Origin: Planctomycetota bacterium
GTDB taxonomy: Bacteria > Planctomycetota > UBA11346
Length of the DNA: 17,229 bases
Assembly (NCBI GenBank): GCA_947440715.1
Contig: CANETI010000009.1
Coordinates: 1 to 17,229 of the forward strand
Direction: 5' to 3'
The stretch's first letter is position 1. The number at the start of each line of letters is the position of its first letter. Under the pieces are notes generated by a model. It was not told where the DNA came from, did not search any database, and saw only the letters and a program-made list of their open reading frames with translations. Shown here piece after piece: positions 1-7,428 of this stretch. Both the position numbers and the translations under genes were made by a program.

Positions 1-2
1 AT

Positions 3-2306
3 GTGCGTGAAACGTGTGGACTATTACGTTATTCACCGAGCGTACGGGCTTTTGCGCTCATCACGTGGAGCTTGTTAACAAAAGATCCACGCGCGAGTGC
101 CTGGGAACGACAATGTCGTGCGGTGCGCGATATTACTCGCGTCCATGGCGATGCGCCGAATGCGTCTGGATTAGCCCAGGAAATAAGCGAAGCGCTACGC
201 GTGATCGCCAAGCAACACGGCCTCGACGCAATGCTGGCCGATGCGGCTGGACATTATTTAATTGCTGAATTAGGCGAAGAGCCACGTTCCCATGTCATTA
301 AATCTGGTGAAGCAGCAGATCTCGAACGTGCCTTATGGGAACATTTACGCGTTGCCGGTGTGGCGGACAGTGTGCGTGAAGATTTGCGCGCCTTGCAACA
401 CCAACCAGCTGCAGGACTGCGCTTAGCCAAGGCTTGGGTTGATGCGTTTTTACGCGCACATCCACAGCAACCAGCCCACGTTGCTGAAGAAGTCGCTGCC
501 TGGCTCGCGGTCGGAGATGCGCTGGTCCACGAAGTCATGCATGCGCGAACGCATATCGAGCTGAACGGTTTGCTCGGTCAACATCCGACCATTATTAATC
601 AACAACTGCGCATCGCCATTGATCTCTATGATTTGCGTTTAACCACCTTCACGGCGATTGATGTGCCGCGCTTTCGTCATTTTCAAGAACGCCGCCGGAT
701 ATTACTCGAAAAAGAACGCGCGTGCCTGCGCATTGATGAATTTAAACCGCGCGTGCTTACCAGCTTTGTGCGCAATCGCTTGATTAACGACGTCTATATT
801 CCGCTCATTGGCGATAATTTAGCCAAACAAATGGGCGCCCTCGGAGCCACCCGGCGAACTGATTTAATGGGCATGTTGTTGCTGATTTCCCCTCCTGGGT
901 ACGGTAAAACCACCTTAATTGAATATGTCTCCAGCGTTCTTGGACTAGCTTTTATAAAAATTAACGGCCCGGCTTTAGGTCACGTGGTTCACAGCACCGA
1001 TCCTGCGACTGCCCCCAACGCCGCTGCGCGCCAAGAATTAGAGAAGCTCAATCTCGCTTTTGAGATGGGTAATAATGTCTTAGTCATGATTGATGATATT
1101 CAGCACACGCATCCAGAGTTTTTACAAAAATTCATTTCCCTGTGCGACGGCAGCCGTCGTATTGAAGGCGTGTGGCGTGGACGGGCACGAACTTATGATC
1201 TGCGCGGTAAAAAATTTGTCGTGGTCATGGCTGGCAATCCGTACACCGAATCCGGTGAGCAATTCAAGATTCCTGACATGCTCGCGAATCGTGCCGATAC
1301 GTATAATTTAGGCGATATTTTAGGCGGTCATGCAGATTCGTTTGCCCTCAGTTATATTGAAAACTCACTCACGGCCAATCCGGTATTGTCACAACTCGCT
1401 GGACGTCCACAGCAAGATCTCTACCGCTTTACGCGCATAACCAAAGGCGACGAAGAAGCCCGCGGTGAACTCGAACATCCGTATTCGGCGTTGGAAGTCG
1501 GCGATATTTGCGCCGTGCTCAAGCATTTACATCGCGTGCAGTTTATTTTAGGCCAAGTTAATTCGGCCTATATTGCCAGCGCCGCGATGGCTGACGCTTA
1601 CCGCGTTGAACCGCCATTTAAATTACAAGGCAGCTATCGAAATATGGCAAAAATAGCGGCGAAAATCGTCCCGTTGATGACGGATGATGAGCGCGAACAA
1701 GTCATTAATGATCACTACGCTGGTGAAAGCCAAACCCTCACCACCGGCACTGAATCTAATGTGCTCAAATTTAAAATGATGTTTAATAAAGCCAACGCCA
1801 CTGAAGCCGCGCGCTGGAAGGATATTTGTTCCATCTATACCCGCCGCCAAGAATTAGGCGGCGCTGATGACCCCGCAACCAAAGCCGTCGTCCAATTAGC
1901 TAAATTAGGCGATCAACTGGGCGCTTTGCACACCGCGATTCACGACGTCGCCAGCGCGACCCACGAACGCAGTTTAGACGAACGCAAACACCAAAGTGAA
2001 CGTCTCGACCAATTATTAGACCGTTTAATTATCTCCTTGGCCACGCTCAAACCAGAACCACTTGCCGCTGCGCCCGCGCCTAAAGTTGAAATTATTAATA
2101 CCTTACCCAAATATTACGCCAACCTCTACGCACATCAAATTCAGGTCATCGAAAAAACCTTAATTCCAACCATCGAAGCCATTGGCACTATGATTGGCCA
2201 GTCGTTATCCGCCAAAGAACACCTCGGCGGCATCGCTAGCGACCTACGCGCCATGATCGCTAAACAAGCGAGTTCTAATGTGATTGAAGGCAAGGAAGGC
2301 GAGTAA
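3..2306 (+). CDS. DNA repair ATPase, DUF3686-type AAA protein (5' end cut off)
   Basis: Carboxy-terminal 767 residues of a large AAA+ ATPase; the frame is open to the window edge, so the true start lies upstream and the GTG at position 3 is only nominal. A Walker A motif (PPGYGKTT, K about 301), a Walker B motif (VLVMIDDIQH, D364-D365) and a sensor-1-like VVVMAGNPYTESGE segment form a complete AAA module around residues 285-440. It is followed by LQGSYRNM and HYAGESQTLTTGTE (about 540-590), which I recall as hallmarks of the DUF3686 'ATPase involved in DNA repair' family. Those proteins are usually far longer, with an extra N-terminal region. The last 150 residues are helical and probably coiled coil. 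The DNA-repair role is a family label, not something the sequence proves. The gene converges on the transpeptidase gene with a 14-bp gap and no visible terminator. Confidence 0.8.
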   Translation: MRETCGLLRYSPSVRAFALITWSLLTKDPRASAWERQCRAVRDITRVHGDAPNASGLAQEISEALRVIAKQHGLDAMLADAAGHYLIAELGEEPRSHVIKSGEAADLERALWEHLRVAGVADSVREDLRALQHQPAAGLRLAKAWVDAFLRAHPQQPAHVAEEVAAWLAVGDALVHEVMHARTHIELNGLLGQHPTIINQQLRIAIDLYDLRLTTFTAIDVPRFRHFQERRRILLEKERACLRIDEFKPRVLTSFVRNRLINDVYIPLIGDNLAKQMGALGATRRTDLMGMLLLISPPGYGKTTLIEYVSSVLGLAFIKINGPALGHVVHSTDPATAPNAAARQELEKLNLAFEMGNNVLVMIDDIQHTHPEFLQKFISLCDGSRRIEGVWRGRARTYDLRGKKFVVVMAGNPYTESGEQFKIPDMLANRADTYNLGDILGGHADSFALSYIENSLTANPVLSQLAGRPQQDLYRFTRITKGDEEARGELEHPYSALEVGDICAVLKHLHRVQFILGQVNSAYIASAAMADAYRVEPPFKLQGSYRNMAKIAAKIVPLMTDDEREQVINDHYAGESQTLTTGTESNVLKFKMMFNKANATEAARWKDICSIYTRRQELGGADDPATKAVVQLAKLGDQLGALHTAIHDVASATHERSLDERKHQSERLDQLLDRLIISLATLKPEPLAAAPAPKVEIINTLPKYYANLYAHQIQVIEKTLIPTIEAIGTMIGQSLSAKEHLGGIASDLRAMIAKQASSNVIEGKEGE

Positions 2307-2320
2307 ACGACTAAGCGCGT

Positions 2321-3136
2321 TTATTCCCGAATCGTCACGCGGATGCCTGGGCGGATGAGATCGAATACCCAGGAAATATCCTCTTGGGTCAAGCGCACAC
2401 AGCCATGACTACCATTTTTTTCTAGCCACACGTCGGATGATTCTGCGGTGAAGCCGTGGATGCCGATGCCTTTAAATTGGGCAGTCGGGCCATGTTCAAA
2501 GCCAATCCAATAGCCGCCAAGGACATTGCCTTTATCTTGTGGTTTAAATATTTTTCCCGTGTCGGGGTCACGCCATTCGGGATTACGCACACACATTGCC
2601 ACGTTGGTAGAACCGAGTGGCGTCGGCGAACGATCACGACCCAAGCCACAACGAAAAACACCAATAAGATGCGAGCCGCGCCACAGCATCATGCGATAGG
2701 ATGAACGTGAGACGATAATTTCTAATGGGACGGTGGCGAGATCCAATACCGTCAGCGTTTGATCAATACGCAATCCACGCGGGTCATAATCGGCATTTAA
2801 TCGCGCGATTAATTCCACTGAGCAGCGATAACGACGGGCGATAGCAACGGGAGTTTCGCCCGGTGCAACGCGATGCGTCACCAAGCCCACCCAAGAACTG
2901 TCTGCAGCCGGTAGATTACTGTAAAATAATTGCCGGCAAAACGGCGCGACTCGATCGGCCAAGGCTAACGCTTCGTCTTGCGCCAAGGTCGGCAACACCG
3001 TGCTGACTTCCATGATGAGCGGGGTCAAGGCGGCGCGATCATCCGCTGCGGCTGCAAAGGAATCATTTAACGACGCGCCACGCACGGTGACGACAGTGGC
3101 CATGAGCAAAATGACCATGATGAATGACTGTCTCAT
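2321..3136 (-). CDS. LysM domain L,D-transpeptidase (YkuD/ErfK family), exported
   Basis: Periplasmic enzyme expected to form 3-3 peptidoglycan cross-links or attach proteins to peptidoglycan. I chose ATG at 3136 (271 aa): it opens a good signal peptide (MRQSFIMVILLMATVV, then VRGAS as a possible cleavage area) and has GGAG just upstream, though the spacing is short. A GTG five codons upstream (3151) is the alternative. A LysM module lies at about residues 88-132 (HRVAPGETPVAIARRY, LIARLNADY, QTLTVLD). The YkuD catalytic domain fills 138-270, with the conserved histidine in GIHGF (H227) and the catalytic cysteine in SHGCVRL (C246). Both catalytic motifs are intact. It is the last gene of a minus-strand operon, 17 nt behind the molybdoenzyme gene. 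The family is clear; whether it makes cross-links or anchors a lipoprotein is open. Confidence 0.88.
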   Translation of the reverse strand: MRQSFIMVILLMATVVTVRGASLNDSFAAAADDRAALTPLIMEVSTVLPTLAQDEALALADRVAPFCRQLFYSNLPAADSSWVGLVTHRVAPGETPVAIARRYRCSVELIARLNADYDPRGLRIDQTLTVLDLATVPLEIIVSRSSYRMMLWRGSHLIGVFRCGLGRDRSPTPLGSTNVAMCVRNPEWRDPDTGKIFKPQDKGNVLGGYWIGFEHGPTAQFKGIGIHGFTAESSDVWLEKNGSHGCVRLTQEDISWVFDLIRPGIRVTIRE

Positions 3137-3153
3137 CGCTCCTTTACCCACTC

Positions 3154-3822
3154 TTACGATCGACGGCGCAAATCATTACCAGCCTTGCGCGTTTGCTTCG
3201 CTTGTTCTTGATGACTATAGCGTTCTTCACCTGGTCCCCAGGGATCAGCGTGATTGTGATAGCCATTTACTTCCCAAAATCCGCGTCGGTCGTGGGTCAT
3301 CAATTCAAAACCATTGACCCATTTCGCGCCTTTCCACGCCCATAATTTTGGCACCACCACGCGCGCTGGACCACCATGTTCGATATCTAATGGCTCGCCG
3401 TCAGCTTCGGTCACCACTAAAGCATCATCGTCGAGCACTGCTGCTAAATCGGTGTTGGTCGTGTAGCCACCGTATCCATGCTGCATGACATGCGTACAAT
3501 CAGCGTTCGGAACGACTAAGGCTAAAATATCTCGCACGCGATATCCGCCCCAAATAAAATTATAACGCGACCACGTGGTGACGCAGTGCATGTCGGCTTG
3601 GACACGGATAAATGGCAGCGCGGTGAGTCCCGCCCAATCAATTTCTGTTGGCGTAGCGCACGCACCCCAAATACGCATGCGCCAATTATCCGTGCTCACC
3701 TGCGGCGTTGGACCATAGGTCAACACCGGCCATTTCGTGGTTTCGGTTTGGCCATTCGGCAAGCGCGGCTGATCTGCCGGATGCGTTTGAATGTGCTCGA
3801 CTTTATTATTAATAGGACTCAC
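3154..3822 (-). CDS. Sulfite-oxidase-like molybdopterin oxidoreductase
   Basis: 222-aa protein of the sulfite oxidase / MsrP (YedY) molybdopterin fold. The cysteine in DMHCVTTWSRYN (C80) matches the cysteine that binds molybdenum in this family. GGPARVVVPKLWAWKGAKW and GYHNHADPWGPGEERY in the C-terminal half are typical of the short family members annotated 'sulfite oxidase-like oxidoreductase'. It is shorter than MsrP and has no dimerisation domain. No Tat or Sec signal peptide is visible, so a cytoplasmic location is likely, unlike MsrP. It starts with GTG at 3822, whose GTGA overlaps the stop codon of the upstream 117-aa gene, so translation is probably coupled. The substrate cannot be told from sequence; sulfite and methionine sulfoxide are only family precedents. 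Confidence 0.83.
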   Translation of the reverse strand: MSPINNKVEHIQTHPADQPRLPNGQTETTKWPVLTYGPTPQVSTDNWRMRIWGACATPTEIDWAGLTALPFIRVQADMHCVTTWSRYNFIWGGYRVRDILALVVPNADCTHVMQHGYGGYTTNTDLAAVLDDDALVVTEADGEPLDIEHGGPARVVVPKLWAWKGAKWVNGFELMTHDRRGFWEVNGYHNHADPWGPGEERYSHQEQAKQTRKAGNDLRRRS

Positions 3823-4172
3823 GGTGCGTGCACTTCTGTATCAGGGACACAAATTAAAAATGGTTCTGCCCACTGCGCGACATCGGTTAATGACCACACC
3901 ACACGCTTTGCTTCAGCAGGACTTGCGATGCGCGCTAAACGTAATCCCTGTTCGGCACCGGTTAATAATCGTGCTGGGCCATCGCCGCTTTCTTCGATGG
4001 GGGTGTACACCGCCGGAGCTGGACCTTCGCGCCAACCAGTAACGGCACACCAATGCCAGCCATCGTCTAAGTGTAATTTAATTGCGTCGACAGGCCGACC
4101 TGGACCGGTTTCGCTAAACGTGGCCATAACTGGTTCGTCCAGGTTGTCATTCGGTTCAATATCAATGTACAT
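3819..4172 (-). CDS. Unknown 117-aa protein coupled to the molybdoenzyme
   Basis: Not recognised. The protein is 117 aa, acidic, with no signal peptide or membrane segment. It has alternating hydrophobic stretches (AIKLHLDDGWHWCAVTGW, VVWSLTDVAQWAEPFLICV) that suggest a small alpha/beta fold. It has two cysteines (C42, C108) and no metal motif. The ATG at 4172 lies inside the end of the acyltransferase gene (11-nt overlap), with a weak GGA eight bases upstream; an internal ATG at 4127 is possible but has no ribosome site. Its TGA overlaps the GTG start of the sulfite-oxidase-like gene. The overlaps on both sides make it very likely a real gene. By position it could be a partner or accessory protein of the molybdoenzyme, but this is inference. 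Confidence 0.7.
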   Translation of the reverse strand: MYIDIEPNDNLDEPVMATFSETGPGRPVDAIKLHLDDGWHWCAVTGWREGPAPAVYTPIEESGDGPARLLTGAEQGLRLARIASPAEAKRVVWSLTDVAQWAEPFLICVPDTEVHAP

Positions 4173-5127
4173 GGGCAGATTCCGACGCGGTGACGAGTGG
4201 CGGCAAGGCTTGTAGTGGATTTCCTAGCAAGCTGAAGCCAAGTGTTTTCCAGGGCTCCACACCACGTGTAGCGCGCCCTAGGTGATTTTTAAAGCGTTTG
4301 TGTTGCCAAAAATATTGCCCAGGGACCGCTGCAATCATGGCGCCCAATAAATCCATAGAGGCCTGTACCAGTGCCGCTTCGTCACCTGCATGGCTCGGCA
4401 ACGGACGACCAACCATTAATACAAACTCACCAGCACGACGTCGGTAACACAAGCCAGGAACAATCGGCACGCCACCACGCTTAGCAAAAAATGCTGGACC
4501 TGAATGGCAAAACGTTTCGACACCCATAAAAGTTGCGCGTACACCTTCTTCCGGCGATGGACCTTGATCAGCCATTAAACCAACGGGCACTCCGCTGCGT
4601 AATGCGCGTAAAACTTGTACCGCTGTGGTGCGATCACCTTTTTGCGTCAACAAGACCGTCACCCCCAATTTACTGCGCTGCACGTTAGCAATTTTATCAA
4701 TTTCTGGGTTATGCTGGGCCTTGGCATAGGCATATAATTTTGGCACAAAACGCGTCAATCCATGCGCGCCGAAATCCCAGTTTCCCAAATGTGGAGTTAA
4801 AAACACACAGCCGGGAGTATTCGTCATCACTTGTCGTAGCCAGGTTGGACTCGCCACGGTCAAATGCCGTTCACCACCGTCCACGCCTCCGACCGTCCAC
4901 AATTCGATAAACGATGCACCCATGCTGGCAAACGAACGTCGCACCACGGCTCGACGGGCGGAGCCACGTAAGCCAATGGATTCGCGAATGCAGGTGCTGG
5001 CAACCTTTCGTCTAACACCCAAATAAAATGTCAGCAGCCCTAAACTACCACCTACTCGACTCGCGGTATCAACTGCCATCAGCGACAATAAACGCAGCAA
5101 CGGCAGTATCAGCAAGCGGTTGAGCAT
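4162..5127 (-). CDS. HtrB/LpxL-type lysophospholipid acyltransferase
   Basis: 321-aa membrane-associated acyltransferase of the bacterial lipid A biosynthesis (LABLAT) family, expected to transfer an acyl chain from acyl-ACP to a lipid A precursor or related lipid at the inner membrane. The catalytic HX4D motif is present as TPHLGNWDFG (H113, D118). The other family blocks are also visible: LMADQGP, ATFMGVETFCHSGPAFFA, GGVPIVPGLCYR and YFWQHKRFK near the C terminus. The N terminus (LLILPLLRLLSLMAV) is a hydrophobic anchor, as in HtrB. Length is normal. ATG at 5127 has no good Shine-Dalgarno and sits inside a 10-bp inverted repeat (5120-5156). It is the first gene of the operon. Whether the product acts on lipid A or on another lipid, such as an ornithine lipid, cannot be decided. 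Confidence 0.85.
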   Translation of the reverse strand: MLNRLLILPLLRLLSLMAVDTASRVGGSLGLLTFYLGVRRKVASTCIRESIGLRGSARRAVVRRSFASMGASFIELWTVGGVDGGERHLTVASPTWLRQVMTNTPGCVFLTPHLGNWDFGAHGLTRFVPKLYAYAKAQHNPEIDKIANVQRSKLGVTVLLTQKGDRTTAVQVLRALRSGVPVGLMADQGPSPEEGVRATFMGVETFCHSGPAFFAKRGGVPIVPGLCYRRRAGEFVLMVGRPLPSHAGDEAALVQASMDLLGAMIAAVPGQYFWQHKRFKNHLGRATRGVEPWKTLGFSLLGNPLQALPPLVTASESAHVH

Positions 5128-5156
5128 GGCGAGAGAACTCTAGTCCCCATGCTCAA
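5120..5156 (-). promoter_or_regulatory. Inverted repeat covering the acyltransferase start codon
   Basis: Perfect 10-bp inverted repeat: TTGAGCATGG at 5120-5129 and CCATGCTCAA at 5147-5156, with a 17-bp spacer that holds a small AGAG-AA-CTCT palindrome. The start codon of the acyltransferase gene (5125-5127) lies in the left arm. In the minus-strand transcript the stem would enclose the ribosome site and hide the AUG, so it could limit translation; as DNA it could be an operator. Seen directly; the function is inference. Confidence 0.5.
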
Positions 5157-5319
5157 ATTGCACTGATGGTTCCTGCCACCGCCCTGGTGCGATGGCGCAG
5201 AGTTACCCTCACTCCTGCACCGACACCGACAACTATGATCGAAAAACATACCCAACCTTCATGCTTCTTATGCCGGATTGAGGACAGCCTTGTCAGAATG
5301 TGCCTGACCGCTACGGTCC

Positions 5320-5347
5320 GCGGCCCGAAAATGGCCGCCTAAGCGGC
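5320..5347 (+). promoter_or_regulatory. Two mutually exclusive hairpins in the ferredoxin leader
   Basis: GCGGCC (5320-5325) pairs with GGCCGC (5333-5338) across a 7-nt loop. The GCCGC at 5334-5338 can instead pair with GCGGC at 5343-5347 across the loop CTAA. The second helix ends directly next to the AGGAG ribosome site (5349-5353). The middle segment can join only one helix at a time, which is the layout of a switch-like leader. GC-rich pairing could also be chance. Confidence 0.35.
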
Positions 5348-5348
5348 G

Positions 5349-5353
5349 AGGAG
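5349..5353 (+). promoter_or_regulatory. Ribosome binding site of the ferredoxin gene
   Basis: AGGAG seven bases before the ATG at 5361. It fixes the start of the ferredoxin (MAMKRVWIEEG) and abuts the possible 5334-5347 hairpin. Confidence 0.75.
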
Positions 5354-5360
5354 CGACACC

Positions 5361-5609
5361 ATGGCTATGAAACGCGTTTGGATTGAAGAAGGCTGCATCG
5401 TCTGCAATGCCTGCGAAACCACCTGCCCTGAAGTCTTCAACGTCACTGAAGATAGCTGCACTATTCGCGCCGACGTGCGCGAAGACGGTAAAGACACCAC
5501 GAATCTCAGCGAAAAATCCGCCCTCAAAGGCAAATTTGGTGATGAATTGGCCGACCAAATCGAAGAAGCCGCCGAAGGCTGCCCGGTCGAAGTCATTAAA
5601 TTCGAATAA
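5361..5609 (+). CDS. Single-cluster [4Fe-4S] ferredoxin
   Basis: 82-aa cytoplasmic electron carrier. GCIVCNACETTCPEVF supplies C12, C15, C18 and C22, and EGCPVEVIKFE at the C terminus supplies C74. By analogy with single-cluster ferredoxins such as that of Pyrococcus furiosus, C12, C15, C18 and C74 would bind one [4Fe-4S] cluster. C22 matches a cysteine that forms a disulfide in some relatives; here C33 might be its partner, which is inference. The acidic insert between residues 34 and 68 replaces the second cluster motif of 2[4Fe-4S] ferredoxins. It has a good AGGAG site, stands alone between a structured leader and a strong terminator, and is divergent from the acyltransferase operon. Its redox partner is not in the window. 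Confidence 0.9.
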   Translation: MAMKRVWIEEGCIVCNACETTCPEVFNVTEDSCTIRADVREDGKDTTNLSEKSALKGKFGDELADQIEEAAEGCPVEVIKFE

Positions 5610-5637
5610 AAACCTGAATTCGTACGGACTGGCTACA

Positions 5638-5666
5638 GGGTCACGGCGTAAACCGTGACCCTTTTT
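5638..5666 (+). terminator. Rho-independent terminator after the ferredoxin gene
   Basis: Perfect 9-bp stem GGGTCACGG (5638-5646) and CCGTGACCC (5653-5661), 6-nt loop, followed directly by five T residues (5662-5666). It lies 29 nt after the ferredoxin stop and separates it from the FlgM-like gene. Confidence 0.92.
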
Positions 5667-5781
5667 GCGTTTACATCATATCTTGCGACACCAAAGACTG
5701 ATAACAAAGTTGGTCCTCAAGTCCGTTGGCAAGTTGCCGTCACTATGGGTAACCAGGGGGCTCTCCTGGAGTGAGGTTATT

Positions 5782-6084
5782 ATGGAAATTAAAGGTGATT
5801 TTCGTCCGGTAGATCCGGCACTGCGAAAACGGCAAGCGGACGCCGCTGCTGGTCGCAGTACGCCGTCGTCTGACGCGACCCCTCCACGCACTGATGCGGT
5901 GATTTTGGGCGAAACCAGCCCACAAGCCATCGCTCGCTATGTGGAGATGATTAAAGCAATGAACCCAGCCGACCTGCATCGGGTCGAAGAACTGCGCGCC
6001 CGCATTGCGGATGGCAGTTTCACCGCCACTCCAGACGAACTAGCCGGTCCGCTCAGCGACCTGCTAGATCGCGGCGACGCCTGA
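5782..6084 (+). CDS. FlgM-like anti-sigma-28 factor
   Basis: 100-aa protein resembling FlgM, which binds the flagellar sigma factor FliA (sigma-28) and holds it inactive until it is exported. The frame is open upstream, but the ATG at 5782 has GAGG five bases before it and gives a FlgM-like start (MEIKGDF). The first 45 residues are polar, alanine- and proline-rich and probably disordered. The C-terminal half (LHRVEELRARIADGSFTATP followed by DELAGPLSDLL) matches the usual FlgM end of 'RVE-LR-I-G-Y-----IA--LL'. No other flagellar gene is in the window and I see no clear sigma-28 promoter. A stem CCAGG/CCTGG (5753-5769) lies just before the ribosome site. The next gene starts 11 nt after its stop. 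The match is by eye on a short family, so certainty is moderate. Confidence 0.6.
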   Translation: MEIKGDFRPVDPALRKRQADAAAGRSTPSSDATPPRTDAVILGETSPQAIARYVEMIKAMNPADLHRVEELRARIADGSFTATPDELAGPLSDLLDRGDA

Positions 6085-6095
6085 CGGCCATTGTT

Positions 6096-7391
6096 ATGTC
6101 ACTCCTTCGGCACGGATGCTGTTTGCTCCTGCTGATGGGTATTGCCCATAGTGCTGAACTGACGGTCTTAGAGGCCGGCAGTTCGGAGCAATTAACCGCC
6201 CTGGGTAACGAAGCACTGATGCAAGGGCGGTTTGAAACCGCCATTGAACATTACCGACGCGCACTGACCGTCGATAAGACTTCGTTTCAAGCCACCTTTA
6301 ATCTGGCTCTCGCTTATCAAAATTTAGACAAGGATAGCGAAGCGAGCCGTTGGTACGATGAAGCATTAAAGATTAGTCCTAAACACGCAGAAGTGCTGTG
6401 TAATTTAGGATACCTCTCCTTTCGCGCTAAAGATTGGGTTCAGGCCGAAGAACGTTTTTTACTCGCCGCCCGACAAGCTGCAGGATCCACTGGTGCCGCT
6501 GATTATTGGTATAACGTTGGTACCGCGCGGGAAAAACGTGAACAATGGGCTGAGGCTCGTCGCGCCTATGATGAATGCCTGTCCTTGAACAAAGATCACT
6601 TTGGCAGCCATTTCAATGTTGGCACGTTATATTTAGGTGCTCTCGCAGACCAGCCAAAAGCGTTAGAAAAAGCCGAGGCCGCGTTAACTAAGGCGCGCGA
6701 CTTAGCTCCTTCGCGCGCCGAAGCTTGGGTAAATTTAGCCTTATGCCATGAACGCATGGATAAAACCGAAGCCAAAGATGATATCAATAAAGCGGTCGAG
6801 GTTGCCAGTCCTACTTACAAACCACATGCCCTGTGGAACCGCGCGCTATTTTTTGATCGTCAACGTCCACCACAACGCTTGGCTATGCGCGATGATTTAC
6901 AAGCGGTACTGGTGCTTGAACCACATTATCCTGGTGCCAACGGCTTATTAGGTGCCTATCACTTTGCGATTGGTGAATTTGATCAAGCAGCCGTTCTCCT
7001 TAATCGTGAAGTCACGGGCGATCATTTTGACGCACATAATACCATTGACGTCGAAGCGCATTATTTACTCGCGATGTTACATACTGATCATCGCCCTGAT
7101 TCGGTGAAAGCATTAAGTCACGCGTCAGCTTATTATAAACTACGGCCTGACAGCGCAAAAATTCAAGAGCTACGTCGACGCGCCTTGCGCATGAGTACCA
7201 CGTTTACCACCACGTCGGTACATAACGCTCAAAGCACGAACAACAGCAATAATAACCAAATTGAACACCATAATTCTGCCGCACCAAAATCACTTGATGG
7301 ACATGCACCTCATGTCCATGCACCAGAAAAGAACCACCCCGCACCTGATCCGCACCACGCGCCCGCAGCGGCCCCCGCAGCGCATCACTGA
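6096..7391 (+). CDS. Exported TPR protein with histidine-rich C-terminal tail
   Basis: 431 aa. A signal peptide is likely (MSLLRHGCCLLLLMGIAHSA, cleavage near residue 20), so the protein should be periplasmic. At least six tetratricopeptide-like repeats fill residues 30-350; clear ones begin near 31 (EQLTALGNEALMQGRFETAI), 65 (ATFNLALAYQNLDKDSEASR), 136 (YWYNVGTAREKREQWAEARR) and 207 (AEAWVNLALCHER). TPRs make a superhelix for protein binding. From residue 370 the sequence turns into a low-complexity Thr/Asn segment and then a His/Ala/Pro-rich tail with ten histidines in the last 41 residues. The tail could bind metal or be a flexible linker. The start at 6096 lies 11 nt after the FlgM-like gene without a clear ribosome site, suggesting coupling. 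The pentapeptide gene follows 37 nt later. The specific function is unknown. Confidence 0.8.
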   Translation: MSLLRHGCCLLLLMGIAHSAELTVLEAGSSEQLTALGNEALMQGRFETAIEHYRRALTVDKTSFQATFNLALAYQNLDKDSEASRWYDEALKISPKHAEVLCNLGYLSFRAKDWVQAEERFLLAARQAAGSTGAADYWYNVGTAREKREQWAEARRAYDECLSLNKDHFGSHFNVGTLYLGALADQPKALEKAEAALTKARDLAPSRAEAWVNLALCHERMDKTEAKDDINKAVEVASPTYKPHALWNRALFFDRQRPPQRLAMRDDLQAVLVLEPHYPGANGLLGAYHFAIGEFDQAAVLLNREVTGDHFDAHNTIDVEAHYLLAMLHTDHRPDSVKALSHASAYYKLRPDSAKIQELRRRALRMSTTFTTTSVHNAQSTNNSNNNQIEHHNSAAPKSLDGHAPHVHAPEKNHPAPDPHHAPAAAPAAHH

Positions 7392-7417
7392 TTTGCATTC
7401 AAACGCGCTGCTGTTTT

Positions 7418-7423
7418 GAGGAG
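7418..7423 (+). promoter_or_regulatory. Ribosome binding site of the pentapeptide-repeat gene
   Basis: GAGGAG five bases before ATG 7429. It is the strongest ribosome site in this gene cluster and decides the start that includes the N-terminal cysteine/histidine module. Confidence 0.8.
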
Positions 7424-7428
7424 TTTCC

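Noticed and set aside
3586..4215. 209-aa plus-strand frame across the molybdoenzyme and 117-aa genes
   Set aside because: Antisense to two coupled genes, one of them with clear family motifs; no ribosome site and no protein-like pattern.
5694..5705. GACTGATAAC as a sigma-28 -10 box before the FlgM-like gene
   Set aside because: It matches six of eight bases of GCCGATAA, but no TAAA-type -35 lies at the right distance.
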